A stretch of 6,380 bases of DNA from positions 1-6,380 of the forward strand of contig CALLLZ010000264.1 of the NCBI GenBank assembly GCA_938008005.1, written 5' to 3'. Every line of letters begins with the position of its first letter. Positions within the stretch are counted from its first letter, which is position 1. The notes under the pieces were generated by a model, which saw nothing but the letters and a program-made list of their open reading frames with translations, made no database searches and was not told the origin of the DNA. The stretch comes from an uncultured Marinicella sp. GTDB lineage: Bacteria > Pseudomonadota > Gammaproteobacteria > Xanthomonadales > Marinicellaceae. The position numbers were made by a program, and so were the translations under genes. Shown in pieces: positions 1-4,583 of this stretch.

Positions 1-159
1 AGAGCCAACAACATCACCAGAAGTGCTGTCCTCTACCTTTCCAATCACGATGACTGTATCTAGGTTTTTTTCATCTGACTCATTTGCCAAAACATGACCA
101 TTGCATAGCGATAAAATAGTTATTCTAAGGGCAACATCAAATACCTTTAAAGAATTCAT
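1..159 (-). CDS. TonB-dependent outer-membrane receptor, N-terminal fragment
   Basis: Only the first 53 codons are in the window; the gene runs off the left edge. The ATG at 157-159 follows a GAGAA ribosome-binding site about 6 bases upstream. Residues 1-25 form a plausible signal peptide (basic N-terminus, hydrophobic ITILSL segment, possible cleavage after HVLA). The mature start is acidic (NESDEKN). It is followed by DTVIVIG at residues 34-40, which fits a TonB box, and then a stretch leading towards a plug domain (GDVVGS). Such receptors import scarce metals or metal chelates across the outer membrane using TonB energy. The flanking Zur-like palindromes and the zinc genes in the window suggest a zinc receptor of ZnuD type, but no ligand-specific part is visible. 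Class assignment is fairly firm for so short a fragment; the zinc substrate is inference from context. Confidence 0.72.
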   Translation of the reverse strand, partial: MNSLKVFDVALRITILSLCNGHVLANESDEKNLDTVIVIGKVEDSTSGDVVGS

Positions 160-182
160 AACATTCTCAAGAAAAAAAACGA

Positions 183-201
183 AATGATACATCATATCTT
201 T
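183..201. promoter_or_regulatory. Candidate Zur box before the receptor gene (degenerate)
   Basis: Aligned to the two stronger palindromes of the window, this site keeps the GATA-N5-TATC core and the outer AA/TT pair, with six of nine arm pairs matched. Together with the two bases before it, it reads GAAATGATACATCATATC, which resembles the first half of the enterobacterial Zur consensus. It lies about 24 bases from the receptor ATG and overlaps a possible -10 (TATGAT, 191-196). That position suits repression of the receptor gene by zinc-loaded Zur. The mismatches make it less certain than the other two. Confidence 0.5.
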
Positions 202-219
202 TATTTTGTATAGCTTAAA
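191..219 (-). promoter_or_regulatory. Possible promoter of the TonB-dependent receptor gene
   Basis: A TATGAT -10 (191-196) stands 17 bases from a poor -35, TTTAAG (214-219), on the minus strand. The -10 lies inside the candidate Zur site and about 31 bases from the receptor ATG. The -10 is good, but the -35 matches the consensus at only three positions. Confidence 0.4.
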
Positions 220-356
220 GATAGCAGTCTTTAACTGTTAATTTAATTATAATTTCAGGCATTAATTTATTGTGAATCAATTTTTTTAATTATAGAAAAA
301 AACAACTAACGATGTTTTATAATCAAATGACTTTAAAATTAAAATAATTTTGATCT

Positions 357-376
357 GCGAAATCGGTCGATTTCGC
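357..376. repeat. 20-bp inverted repeat, GC-rich for the region
   Basis: Nine-base arms, GCGAAATCG and CGATTTCGC, are separated by two bases, so a transcript could fold into an eight-pair hairpin with a four-base loop. No T-run follows on the minus strand, so it does not look like a terminator. It lies between the terminator at 416-442 and the receptor gene. It could be a leader RNA structure, a protein-binding site or an RNase stop; the sequence does not decide between these. Confidence 0.6.
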
Positions 377-415
377 TTCGCTATGAAAGAAGACACTATA
401 TAGTATAAATAACTC

Positions 416-442
416 AAAAAAAGCGCACCCAATGAGTGCGCT
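416..442 (-). terminator. Strong intrinsic terminator
   Basis: A perfect 7-bp stem (422-428 with 436-442, AGCGCAC/GTGCGCT), with a 7-base loop, is followed on the minus strand by an unbroken run of seven T (the last base of the stem plus six). It would end transcripts coming from the phosphatase gene, whose stop is about 190 bases upstream. It would also end any transcript begun at the promoter at 485-513, giving an RNA of roughly 60 bases. Confidence 0.85.
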
Positions 443-459
443 AAAACTATTCATAAATT

Positions 460-477
460 ATCATAAATACTTATGAT
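460..477 (-). other. AT-rich hairpin at the predicted RNA 5' end
   Basis: Seven-base arms (ATCATAA/TTATGAT) with a four-base loop lie just downstream of the start predicted for the promoter at 485-513. An RNA from there would consist of this hairpin, a short linker and the terminator hairpin. The stem has only one G-C pair, and its right end shares bases with the palindrome at 472-490, so it may only be a by-product of the operator. Confidence 0.35.
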
Positions 478-490
478 ACATTATATCATA
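472..490. promoter_or_regulatory. Probable Zur box (near-perfect 19-bp palindrome)
   Basis: The plus strand reads TATGATACATTATATCATA; eight of nine arm pairs match around the central base 481. The inner sequence TGATACATT-TATCA is almost the same as the perfect palindrome at 4510-4528, and the AT-rich, odd-centred shape fits gammaproteobacterial Zur operators. It covers the -10 of the minus-strand promoter at 485-513, as a repressor site would. Assignment to Zur rests on similarity between the sites and on the zur gene in the same window. Confidence 0.72.
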
Positions 491-513
491 TCGTTTTGTA
501 CTTTCATTGACAA
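485..513 (-). promoter_or_regulatory. Sigma70-type promoter overlapped by a Zur-like palindrome
   Basis: On the minus strand TTGTCA (508-513) and TATGAT (485-490) are spaced 17 bases apart, each five of six to consensus. The predicted start is near 478. A second TATAAT at 480-485 lies within the palindrome but is badly spaced from this -35. The promoter faces left, towards the terminator at 416-442 and, beyond it, the receptor gene. Confidence 0.65.
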
Positions 514-635
514 CCACTTTTGTAAAATACCAGCACAAAAAATCCAACAATATATAAGATACTTATTTAGATGTTTTGAGACAACCCAAAACCATAACGA
601 ATATATAGTTGTAAATTTAATCTATATTAGCGAGA

Positions 636-1448
636 TTAGTTTCTTAACTTTTTGTGCCTCATATCTCTTTTTTCAATTTCGGAAAGTCTTTTGTTTTCAT
701 AAATTCCTTTTGATTCCCAGTCTCCATACATTGGGTTAGGAAAGACAATAAAGTGTTGACCAAAAGCAGTTTTCATTTTTGTTACGTATTCATTCCTTTC
801 TGACATGTTTTTTCCATCATATACATGATCAAAGTCAGATAAATTATCACCAAGTAACAACACGACCTCATGAGTTTCACTTATTTTCTGTCTTCGCGGT
901 TCTTTACCAGATTCACTGACTCTCAAATATACATTTGATGCATTTACACTGTCTATTCCAACTTTTCTTAAGTTATTGACTGTTTCATCTAGCTGCTCAG
1001 CATATCGGTTAGATACATAAAAAACTTCAACACCTAAACGCTCTGCATGTGTTATAAAGTCATAAGCACCAGGAACCAAAGTAGCCGATTCACGACGGCC
1101 CCATTCTAGCCAACTGCCTTTATTATAGTTTTCATCATTGGTAATCAGTTGAACAGAATATGGACTGTTATCAAGTATGGTTTCATCAATATCAGTAATG
1201 ACAGCAAGTGGCTTGTTGGACTTGGATTCTGTAACGAATTGATCAAGTCGCAAACGAGCGATGTTAAATGCTTGATGGCATAGCGCTCTGTATTCAGCGG
1301 CGTTCTGTTGCCACAACACTGCCAAAGTTGAATGTTCTTTGATAGGCGTTTCATTAGAGTTTTTTTTATCAGTAAAATGCTTGTTATTTACTGCGCATCC
1401 ACTGATAAAAAAGAAAAGCATGTATACTTTGATAAAGTTTATTCTCAT
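636..1448 (-). CDS. Class C acid phosphatase lipoprotein, HAD superfamily, e(P4)-like
   Basis: The product has 270 residues, close to the length of Haemophilus influenzae lipoprotein e(P4). Residues 1-18 form a lipoprotein signal with lipobox ISGC and acylated Cys18, which predicts membrane anchoring. HAD motifs follow in order: DIDETILDN (nucleophile Asp86, acid/base Asp88), VSNR (Ser146), a conserved-region Lys near 182-188, and LGDNLSD (Asp201 and Asp205). The family removes phosphate from nucleotides such as NMN and other 5'-nucleotides outside the cytoplasm, using a divalent metal. The ATG at 1446-1448 has a GGA ribosome-binding site. A terminator-like hairpin ends about 15 bases before the start codon, so the gene must either have that hairpin in its leader or rely on read-through. 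No clear promoter of its own was found. Its place beside zinc genes is probably incidental, as no Zur-like site clearly controls it. Confidence 0.9.
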   Translation of the reverse strand: MRINFIKVYMLFFFISGCAVNNKHFTDKKNSNETPIKEHSTLAVLWQQNAAEYRALCHQAFNIARLRLDQFVTESKSNKPLAVITDIDETILDNSPYSVQLITNDENYNKGSWLEWGRRESATLVPGAYDFITHAERLGVEVFYVSNRYAEQLDETVNNLRKVGIDSVNASNVYLRVSESGKEPRRQKISETHEVVLLLGDNLSDFDHVYDGKNMSERNEYVTKMKTAFGQHFIVFPNPMYGDWESKGIYENKRLSEIEKRDMRHKKLRN

Positions 1449-1461
1449 TATTCTGTTCCAA

Positions 1462-1488
1462 TAAAAAAGCCAACTCAGTCAATGGCTT
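1462..1488 (-). terminator. Likely intrinsic terminator after the COG0523 GTPase gene
   Basis: Arms AAGCCA/TGGCTT (1467-1472 with 1483-1488) enclose a ten-base loop. On the minus strand they are followed by TTTT, giving a T-run of six with the stem end. It lies about 157 bases after the GTPase stop and could end the zinc operon. It is weaker than the terminator at 416-442 because of the larger loop and six-pair stem, and it sits only about 15 bases before the phosphatase start codon. Confidence 0.6.
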
Positions 1489-1644
1489 AAGTTCAAATAT
1501 TTCAGAGCTTATGTAACCAATCTAATTTATCTGTTAACACAATTTAATTGATAGTTAATCAATGAATTTTCATGATCACAGTATCATTTACTCTGAAACC
1601 CTATATGAGTTGATTCTTCAAGTAAAGTTTTAGCTCAAAATGGT

Positions 1645-2682
1645 TTATCCTGATTTACTGACTTGTATTTCAGAGGTGTTTTTTGTCCTTGTGATGATGC
1701 ATGAATTCAAATGCTCTCCCCAAGTTTCATCTATTTGGGTTGAGATAATTTCGATTCTTGACTCGTTGCTTGTATTAATCGCTATTTCTTGAAGGTACCC
1801 GTCATAAAAATTAAAACCATAAATCCCTTCATTGGTATGAATAATTGCTTTTAACCTTTCTGACTTAAGAGACTTAAACCACTTCATTAACTTCGTTTTA
1901 CTGAATACGAACCCGTCGTTATAACGCCAACCAACACTTTCATAGCCCTCACCAGAATTGGTCGACATCAGGAAACCCAACACTTCTGGAATCGCTGATT
2001 CATCTGCAGTTTCATTTGTTGATAGGTTTTTAGGCTCTTTATAGTTGTGCTTAGAATCGGATTTGAATAAAGTTTTCCCTAACAATAAATCTGGATCTAT
2101 TTGGCCATGCTGACTATAGTGAATGGGTTTTACTGCAACTCCTTGCTTCTCCAAATGATGTTCTATTTGACCGACTTGTTGTTTAGAACACAAATCTGAT
2201 TTGTTAGCGACAACGATGTCAGCTATTTCAATTTGTTGTTGGAATGTCGGGTGAGAGCTGTATTCAAGCTTAGCCAATTGCCTTGGATCAACTAAAGTCA
2301 AAATCTTTTCAATACTTAAAACATCTTTATAATATTTTGAAAACAATAAAGACACCACTTCTACTGGGTGACCCAATCCACTGGGCTCAATAAGTAACCG
2401 ATGTGGTCGAGACCTTTTAAGCAGGACATTCAATGCTATTTGCATAGGTATACCAGAAGCACAGCACATACAACCGCCAGGTACAGCACGGACATAAACA
2501 CCTTCTTTTTCTGAAAATGAACTTTGAAATAGGTTGCCATCTAATCCAACTTCACCAAATTCATTAACAATAACAGCCCACCTTTCATCTTTAGGTTTAA
2601 ATTTAAGCACATGCTGGATAACAGATGTCTTGCCTGTTCCTAAAAACCCTGTAATGATATTTGTTGGTACATTTTTAATCAT
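1645..2682 (-). CDS. COG0523 (CobW/ZigA/YjiA-type) metal-chaperone GTPase
   Basis: The product has 345 residues. Walker A is GFLGTGKTS at residues 12-20; NEFGEVGLDG (40-49) matches the switch region of this family; GGCMCC (69-74) is the family's CxCC metal-binding signature; IEPSGLGHP (98-106) and NKSD (160-163) complete the GTPase site. The C-terminal half (about 250-330) looks like a CobW_C domain (RLKAIIHTNEGIYGF). COG0523 proteins of zinc-linked subgroups are thought to hand zinc to client enzymes during starvation. The linker between domains holds only scattered histidines, not the long His-rich loop of some relatives. The start gives the usual family N-terminus (PTNIITGFLG), although no good ribosome-binding site precedes it. 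The gene lies 67 bases after zur, probably in the same transcript. Family is secure; the zinc role is inferred from neighbours. Confidence 0.92.
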   Translation of the reverse strand: MIKNVPTNIITGFLGTGKTSVIQHVLKFKPKDERWAVIVNEFGEVGLDGNLFQSSFSEKEGVYVRAVPGGCMCCASGIPMQIALNVLLKRSRPHRLLIEPSGLGHPVEVVSLLFSKYYKDVLSIEKILTLVDPRQLAKLEYSSHPTFQQQIEIADIVVANKSDLCSKQQVGQIEHHLEKQGVAVKPIHYSQHGQIDPDLLLGKTLFKSDSKHNYKEPKNLSTNETADESAIPEVLGFLMSTNSGEGYESVGWRYNDGFVFSKTKLMKWFKSLKSERLKAIIHTNEGIYGFNFYDGYLQEIAINTSNESRIEIISTQIDETWGEHLNSCIITRTKNTSEIQVSKSG

Positions 2683-2749
2683 ATCGATATCAATAAGCCA
2701 AAGAAGATATTTAGCTGATAAATTATATTATTATATTTTTAAGTTAAAT

Positions 2750-3217
2750 TTAAATAAGTTTTGTTTGACAGGCTTGACAAACACCCTTTATTTCCAATGT
2801 CGGATTGATGAGTTGAAAGTCAGCTGATTTAGCAGAATCAGAGATCTCTTCAATGATTGATTGAGACATATCAAGTTCTTTAACTTTGAAACAATTCTGA
2901 CAGATCATGAATTGAGGTGACTCATGCTTATGCTCACATGTGATGTGCATGCATGCCAAATACTTATTTTGAGACTCCAACTTATGTACAAGATTAATAG
3001 ACTCCAAAAAGTCCAATATTCGATACACAGACATCGCAGGAAGCTTCGTGTCTGTTTTAACACGAATAAGTTCCACAAGTTCATAAGCTGATAACAATTT
3101 TTCTGTTTCAACCAGTTGTTGTAAAACCAGTTTGCGTTTAGCAGTGAGTTTAGCACCATGTTCTTTGCATTTATCACTTGCTTTATCGAGTACTTTAGTA
3201 ATTTGACTACCTTTCAT
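2750..3217 (-). CDS. zur: Zinc uptake regulator Zur (Fur family)
   Basis: This is a 155-residue repressor that in its zinc-bound form shuts off zinc-uptake genes. The N-terminal winged helix includes LTAKRKLVLQQL (24-35) and the recognition-helix region PAMSVYRILDFLE (60-72). VHKLESQNKYLAC (77-89) matches the E. coli Zur hinge. Probable structural zinc ligands are Cys106, Cys109, Cys147 and Cys150. Candidate regulatory ligands are His78, Cys89, His96 or His98, and Glu114, placed by comparison with E. coli Zur as I recall it. The ATG at 3215-3217 is chosen because it gives the family's normal N-terminus; the upstream in-frame start is a TTG that would add 26 atypical residues. The start lies 11 bases inside the preceding gene and has a weak ribosome-binding site, which suggests translational coupling. 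Being inside a Zur-controlled operon would make it autoregulated. Confidence 0.93.
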   Translation of the reverse strand: MKGSQITKVLDKASDKCKEHGAKLTAKRKLVLQQLVETEKLLSAYELVELIRVKTDTKLPAMSVYRILDFLESINLVHKLESQNKYLACMHITCEHKHESPQFMICQNCFKVKELDMSQSIIEEISDSAKSADFQLINPTLEIKGVCQACQTKLI

Positions 3218-3779
3218 GGTTAAACATAATTTCTTGATTACTTGATTCAATGACAGAAAGACCTTGTTTATTATGAATGATCCACTGTACCTCAATTTGA
3301 TGAATATCAGTAAAAAAACTTTGCAAATTTACTTCTAAAGCAACCAAAGCAGCCGCTCTTTTACATGAGTATTCAATATCAACAAGGAAATCATGATGTA
3401 CTGATCTCTCATTCTTATGTTCATGTTCATGTTCATGCTCGTGTTGGTGCTTATCAGTAACCACATCAAAAGGACTGGTAACCTTAGCAGTTTTTTGTAT
3501 GCAAGCACCACCAGTTAATGCGAGCCATTTATCTGTATCATTAAGCAATAAAGTAGATTGACCGATAACCTCAATTTCTTTTTCGTTTGTAGGTTGATAC
3601 TCAAACCCAACGACATCAGATGCTGACAGCTTCAATGACATACTAAGTATCGAATCATCAAGAATCACTGTCATATACGATTTACCATGTTCGTGAGCGC
3701 CAACAGCCAATACAATTGTTATACTAACTGTTAAAACCAAGCAAAACATAAATAAAATTAAGTTAGATACAACCTTCAT
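3207..3779 (-). CDS. DUF2796/ZrgA-like periplasmic His-rich zinc-binding protein
   Basis: The product has 190 residues. Residues 1-25 form a signal peptide or N-terminal anchor with a long hydrophobic core, followed at once by AHEHG (28-32). The body has the layout of DUF2796 proteins: a beta-rich first half with GFEYQP (58-63), Cys93 and Cys139 that could form a disulfide in the periplasm, and between them a charged loop with alternating His-Glu at residues 111-121 and a further HH pair at 128-129. In V. cholerae, ZrgA of this family works with an ABC ATPase and FtsX-like permease in a secondary zinc-uptake system. The ATG at 3777-3779 overlaps the stop of the upstream gene as ATGA. It replaces a start eight residues further out that would spoil the signal peptide. 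Coupled translation is likely, as no clear ribosome-binding site is present. Confidence 0.85.
   Translation of the reverse strand: MKVVSNLILFMFCLVLTVSITIVLAVGAHEHGKSYMTVILDDSILSMSLKLSASDVVGFEYQPTNEKEIEVIGQSTLLLNDTDKWLALTGGACIQKTAKVTSPFDVVTDKHQHEHEHEHEHKNERSVHHDFLVDIEYSCKRAAALVALEVNLQSFFTDIHQIEVQWIIHNKQGLSVIESSNQEIMFNHER
3420..3443. repeat. Hexanucleotide repeat coding for His-Glu
   Basis: Three perfect copies of TTCATG on the plus strand (3420-3437) and one diverged copy (CTCGTG) encode alternating Glu-His on the minus strand, inside the metal-binding loop of the ZrgA-like protein. Units of six bases keep the frame, so slippage would lengthen or shorten the loop by two residues at a time. 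Confidence 0.8.
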
Positions 3780-3976
3780 TGTTTTAATGCTTGGGTTAAC
3801 CAACCAATGATGTTCTGTAAATGTGCTGTACCATAAAGTGATACAAATCTCTCTGTTTCCCAGTTGTTACTATCTTGGTAAACTTCTAAACGTTGAATAA
3901 CAAATTCTTTGCTGAGTTTTAGTTTGCAGTCATTAACGATGCAATTTGTCCATTCATTAAATGTTTGAGGAATCAT
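3776..3976 (-). CDS. Small conserved-looking hypothetical protein, 66 residues
   Basis: I do not recognise this family with confidence. The product is soluble and mixed in charge, without a signal peptide or membrane segment, and probably helical. Visible features are FNEWTNCIVNDCKLKLSKEF (6-25) with Cys12 and Cys17 spaced CxxxxC, and an aromatic C-terminal helix (LYGTAHLQNIIGWLTQALK). An AGGA ribosome-binding site precedes the ATG by 9 bases. The stop overlaps the start of the ZrgA-like gene (ATGA), which strongly supports translation and coupled expression. The setting suggests a cytoplasmic accessory of zinc homeostasis, but no function can be read from the sequence. The two cysteines and His52 are possible metal ligands at most. 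Confidence 0.75.
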   Translation of the reverse strand: MIPQTFNEWTNCIVNDCKLKLSKEFVIQRLEVYQDSNNWETERFVSLYGTAHLQNIIGWLTQALKQ

Positions 3977-3999
3977 AAATTAAAATCCTATAGTATTAG

Positions 4000-4077
4000 T
4001 TAGTATCTATGCGATGCAGCAGCCTTTTCTCCCCTATGCTCTCTATAATCCGGGCTTTTGTGTACCACTGCTGTCAT
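4000..4077 (-). CDS. Possible 25-codon small ORF or leader peptide
   Basis: An ATG at 4075-4077 follows a well-placed AGGG ribosome-binding site, six bases away, and reads 25 codons to a TAA. The peptide is hydrophilic and basic, with three His and three Arg, for example PDYREHRGEKAAASHRY near its end. It starts 41 bases after the MerC-family stop and ends 24 bases before the 66-residue gene, so it fills most of that gap. It could be a small protein, a leader peptide for the next gene, or chance. The good ribosome-binding site and the base composition, less AT-rich than nearby non-coding DNA, favour a real ORF; no homology is recognised. Confidence 0.42.
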   Translation of the reverse strand: MTAVVHKSPDYREHRGEKAAASHRY

Positions 4078-4118
4078 GTTTAACCCTGTTTTAATCCTTG
4101 ATAACTTTCATTGGATTC

Positions 4119-4484
4119 TTAATTCTTAAATTTGACCAGTAAAAAACGGTTACATAAATGAGCAATGATTATCATGCAACTGGCACCAATAACAAAAAAC
4201 TCCTCATTTGCTTCAGATGCAAACAGTCCCAAAACAAACAAAACCACCCCTATAGAAGCGAAAACTGAAGGTATTGGCTTATGGTGAATTCTGAATCCAC
4301 TTGGAATGCTCCAAATTACAAATAGCAACATTGGCACTATTAAAAGATAGTGAACCCATTCTTTTTCTAAAAAAGCCAAGCTGATTGAACTTAAACCCAA
4401 GAAAATCATTATCGGCCCCATTAAACAGTGGGTTAAACACAAACATGAGAAAAACACGCCCATGATATCTTTGTTAACATTCAT
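4119..4484 (-). CDS. MerC-domain inner-membrane protein
   Basis: The product has 121 residues with about four membrane segments (roughly 7-30, 45-60, 73-89 and 96-112). It shows the MerC-family pattern: SCLCLTHCLMGP at 13-24 in the first helix, a FRIHHKP loop at 64-70 after the second, and AHLCNRF (108-114) near the end. MerC was first described as a mercuric-ion uptake protein, but nothing here resembles a mer operon, and chromosomal homologues of unclear metal specificity are common. The gene is first after a promoter whose -10 lies in the best Zur-like palindrome of the window. A role in zinc transport or membrane zinc handling is therefore likely, by inference. Cys14, Cys16, His19 and Cys20 are candidate metal ligands. 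The ribosome-binding site is weak. Confidence 0.82.
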   Translation of the reverse strand: MNVNKDIMGVFFSCLCLTHCLMGPIMIFLGLSSISLAFLEKEWVHYLLIVPMLLFVIWSIPSGFRIHHKPIPSVFASIGVVLFVLGLFASEANEEFFVIGASCMIIIAHLCNRFLLVKFKN

Positions 4485-4509
4485 TGTATATTCAGTATCA
4501 GAACTAATA

Positions 4510-4528
4510 AATGATACATTGTATCATT
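4510..4528. promoter_or_regulatory. Zur box, perfect 19-bp palindrome
   Basis: The plus strand reads AATGATACATTGTATCATT; all nine arm pairs match around the central base 4519. It shares the core ATGATACATT and TATCAT with the site at 472-490 and has the form expected of a Zur operator. It covers the -10 of the promoter for the MerC-family gene and lies 25 bases from its ATG. Zinc-bound Zur here would block the whole downstream gene run, including zur itself. Confidence 0.85.
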
Positions 4529-4545
4529 AAAATCAAATTGAGCAA
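4518..4545 (-). promoter_or_regulatory. Promoter of the merC-zrgA-zur-GTPase operon
   Basis: On the minus strand TACAAT (4518-4523) is five of six to the -10 consensus, with TTGCTC (4540-4545) 16 bases upstream as a poor -35. The -10 sits inside the palindrome. No other good promoter was seen before the genes down to 1645, although weaker internal ones cannot be excluded. Confidence 0.55.
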
Positions 4546-4583
4546 CTGTTTAAAAGATTAAGATTTACTTATGTTGAGGTCTT

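Larger units (their letters stand above)
160..635. other. 476-base intergenic region with regulatory sites
   Basis: I find no convincing gene on either strand between the phosphatase stop and the receptor start. The stretch is very AT-rich. Reading on the minus strand it holds, in order, a sigma70-type promoter with an overlapping palindrome (472-513), a small AT hairpin (460-477), an intrinsic terminator (416-442), a 10-bp palindrome (395-404), a 20-bp inverted repeat (357-376), and a weaker Zur-like site close to the receptor gene (183-201). The part at 514-635 shows nothing clear beyond a 5-bp stem near 563-600. Confidence 0.7.

Noticed and set aside
318..449. Minus-strand 43-codon frame starting within the short transcript, with a hydrophobic N-terminus
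   Set aside because: It has no ribosome-binding site and reads straight through both the terminator hairpin and the inverted repeat, so the frame is probably accidental.
473..739. Plus-strand reading frame of 88 codons
   Set aside because: It overlaps the end of the phosphatase gene, begins inside the operator palindrome, has no ribosome-binding site and shows no protein-like pattern.
1572..1587. Palindrome ATGATCACAGTATCAT before the phosphatase gene
   Set aside because: The arms resemble the Zur sites, but the spacer is six bases instead of seven, so the half-sites are out of register. No promoter is clear beside it.
2680..2698. ATATCGATAT palindrome at the GTPase start codon
   Set aside because: Its centre is even and its core differs from the other operators. 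It overlaps the start codon and looks like chance in AT-rich DNA.
2714..2732. Possible fourth Zur site before the COG0523 gene (TGATAAATTATATTA)
   Set aside because: It matches the site at 472-490 in 13 of 15 core bases, but only five of seven inner arm pairs are complementary. The region is so AT-rich that such a match is weak evidence.
2534..2827. Plus-strand reading frame of 97 codons
   Set aside because: It is antisense to the well-supported COG0523 gene and the zur end, and its sequence resembles no known protein.
3218..3295. Longer zur start at a TTG
   Set aside because: It would add 26 residues unlike any Fur-family N-terminus and overlap the ZrgA-like gene much further. The ATG at 3215-3217 fits the family.
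4119..4484. Mercury-resistance operon
   Set aside because: Only a MerC-type protein is present. There is no MerR, MerT, MerP or MerA, and the regulator is a clear Zur.
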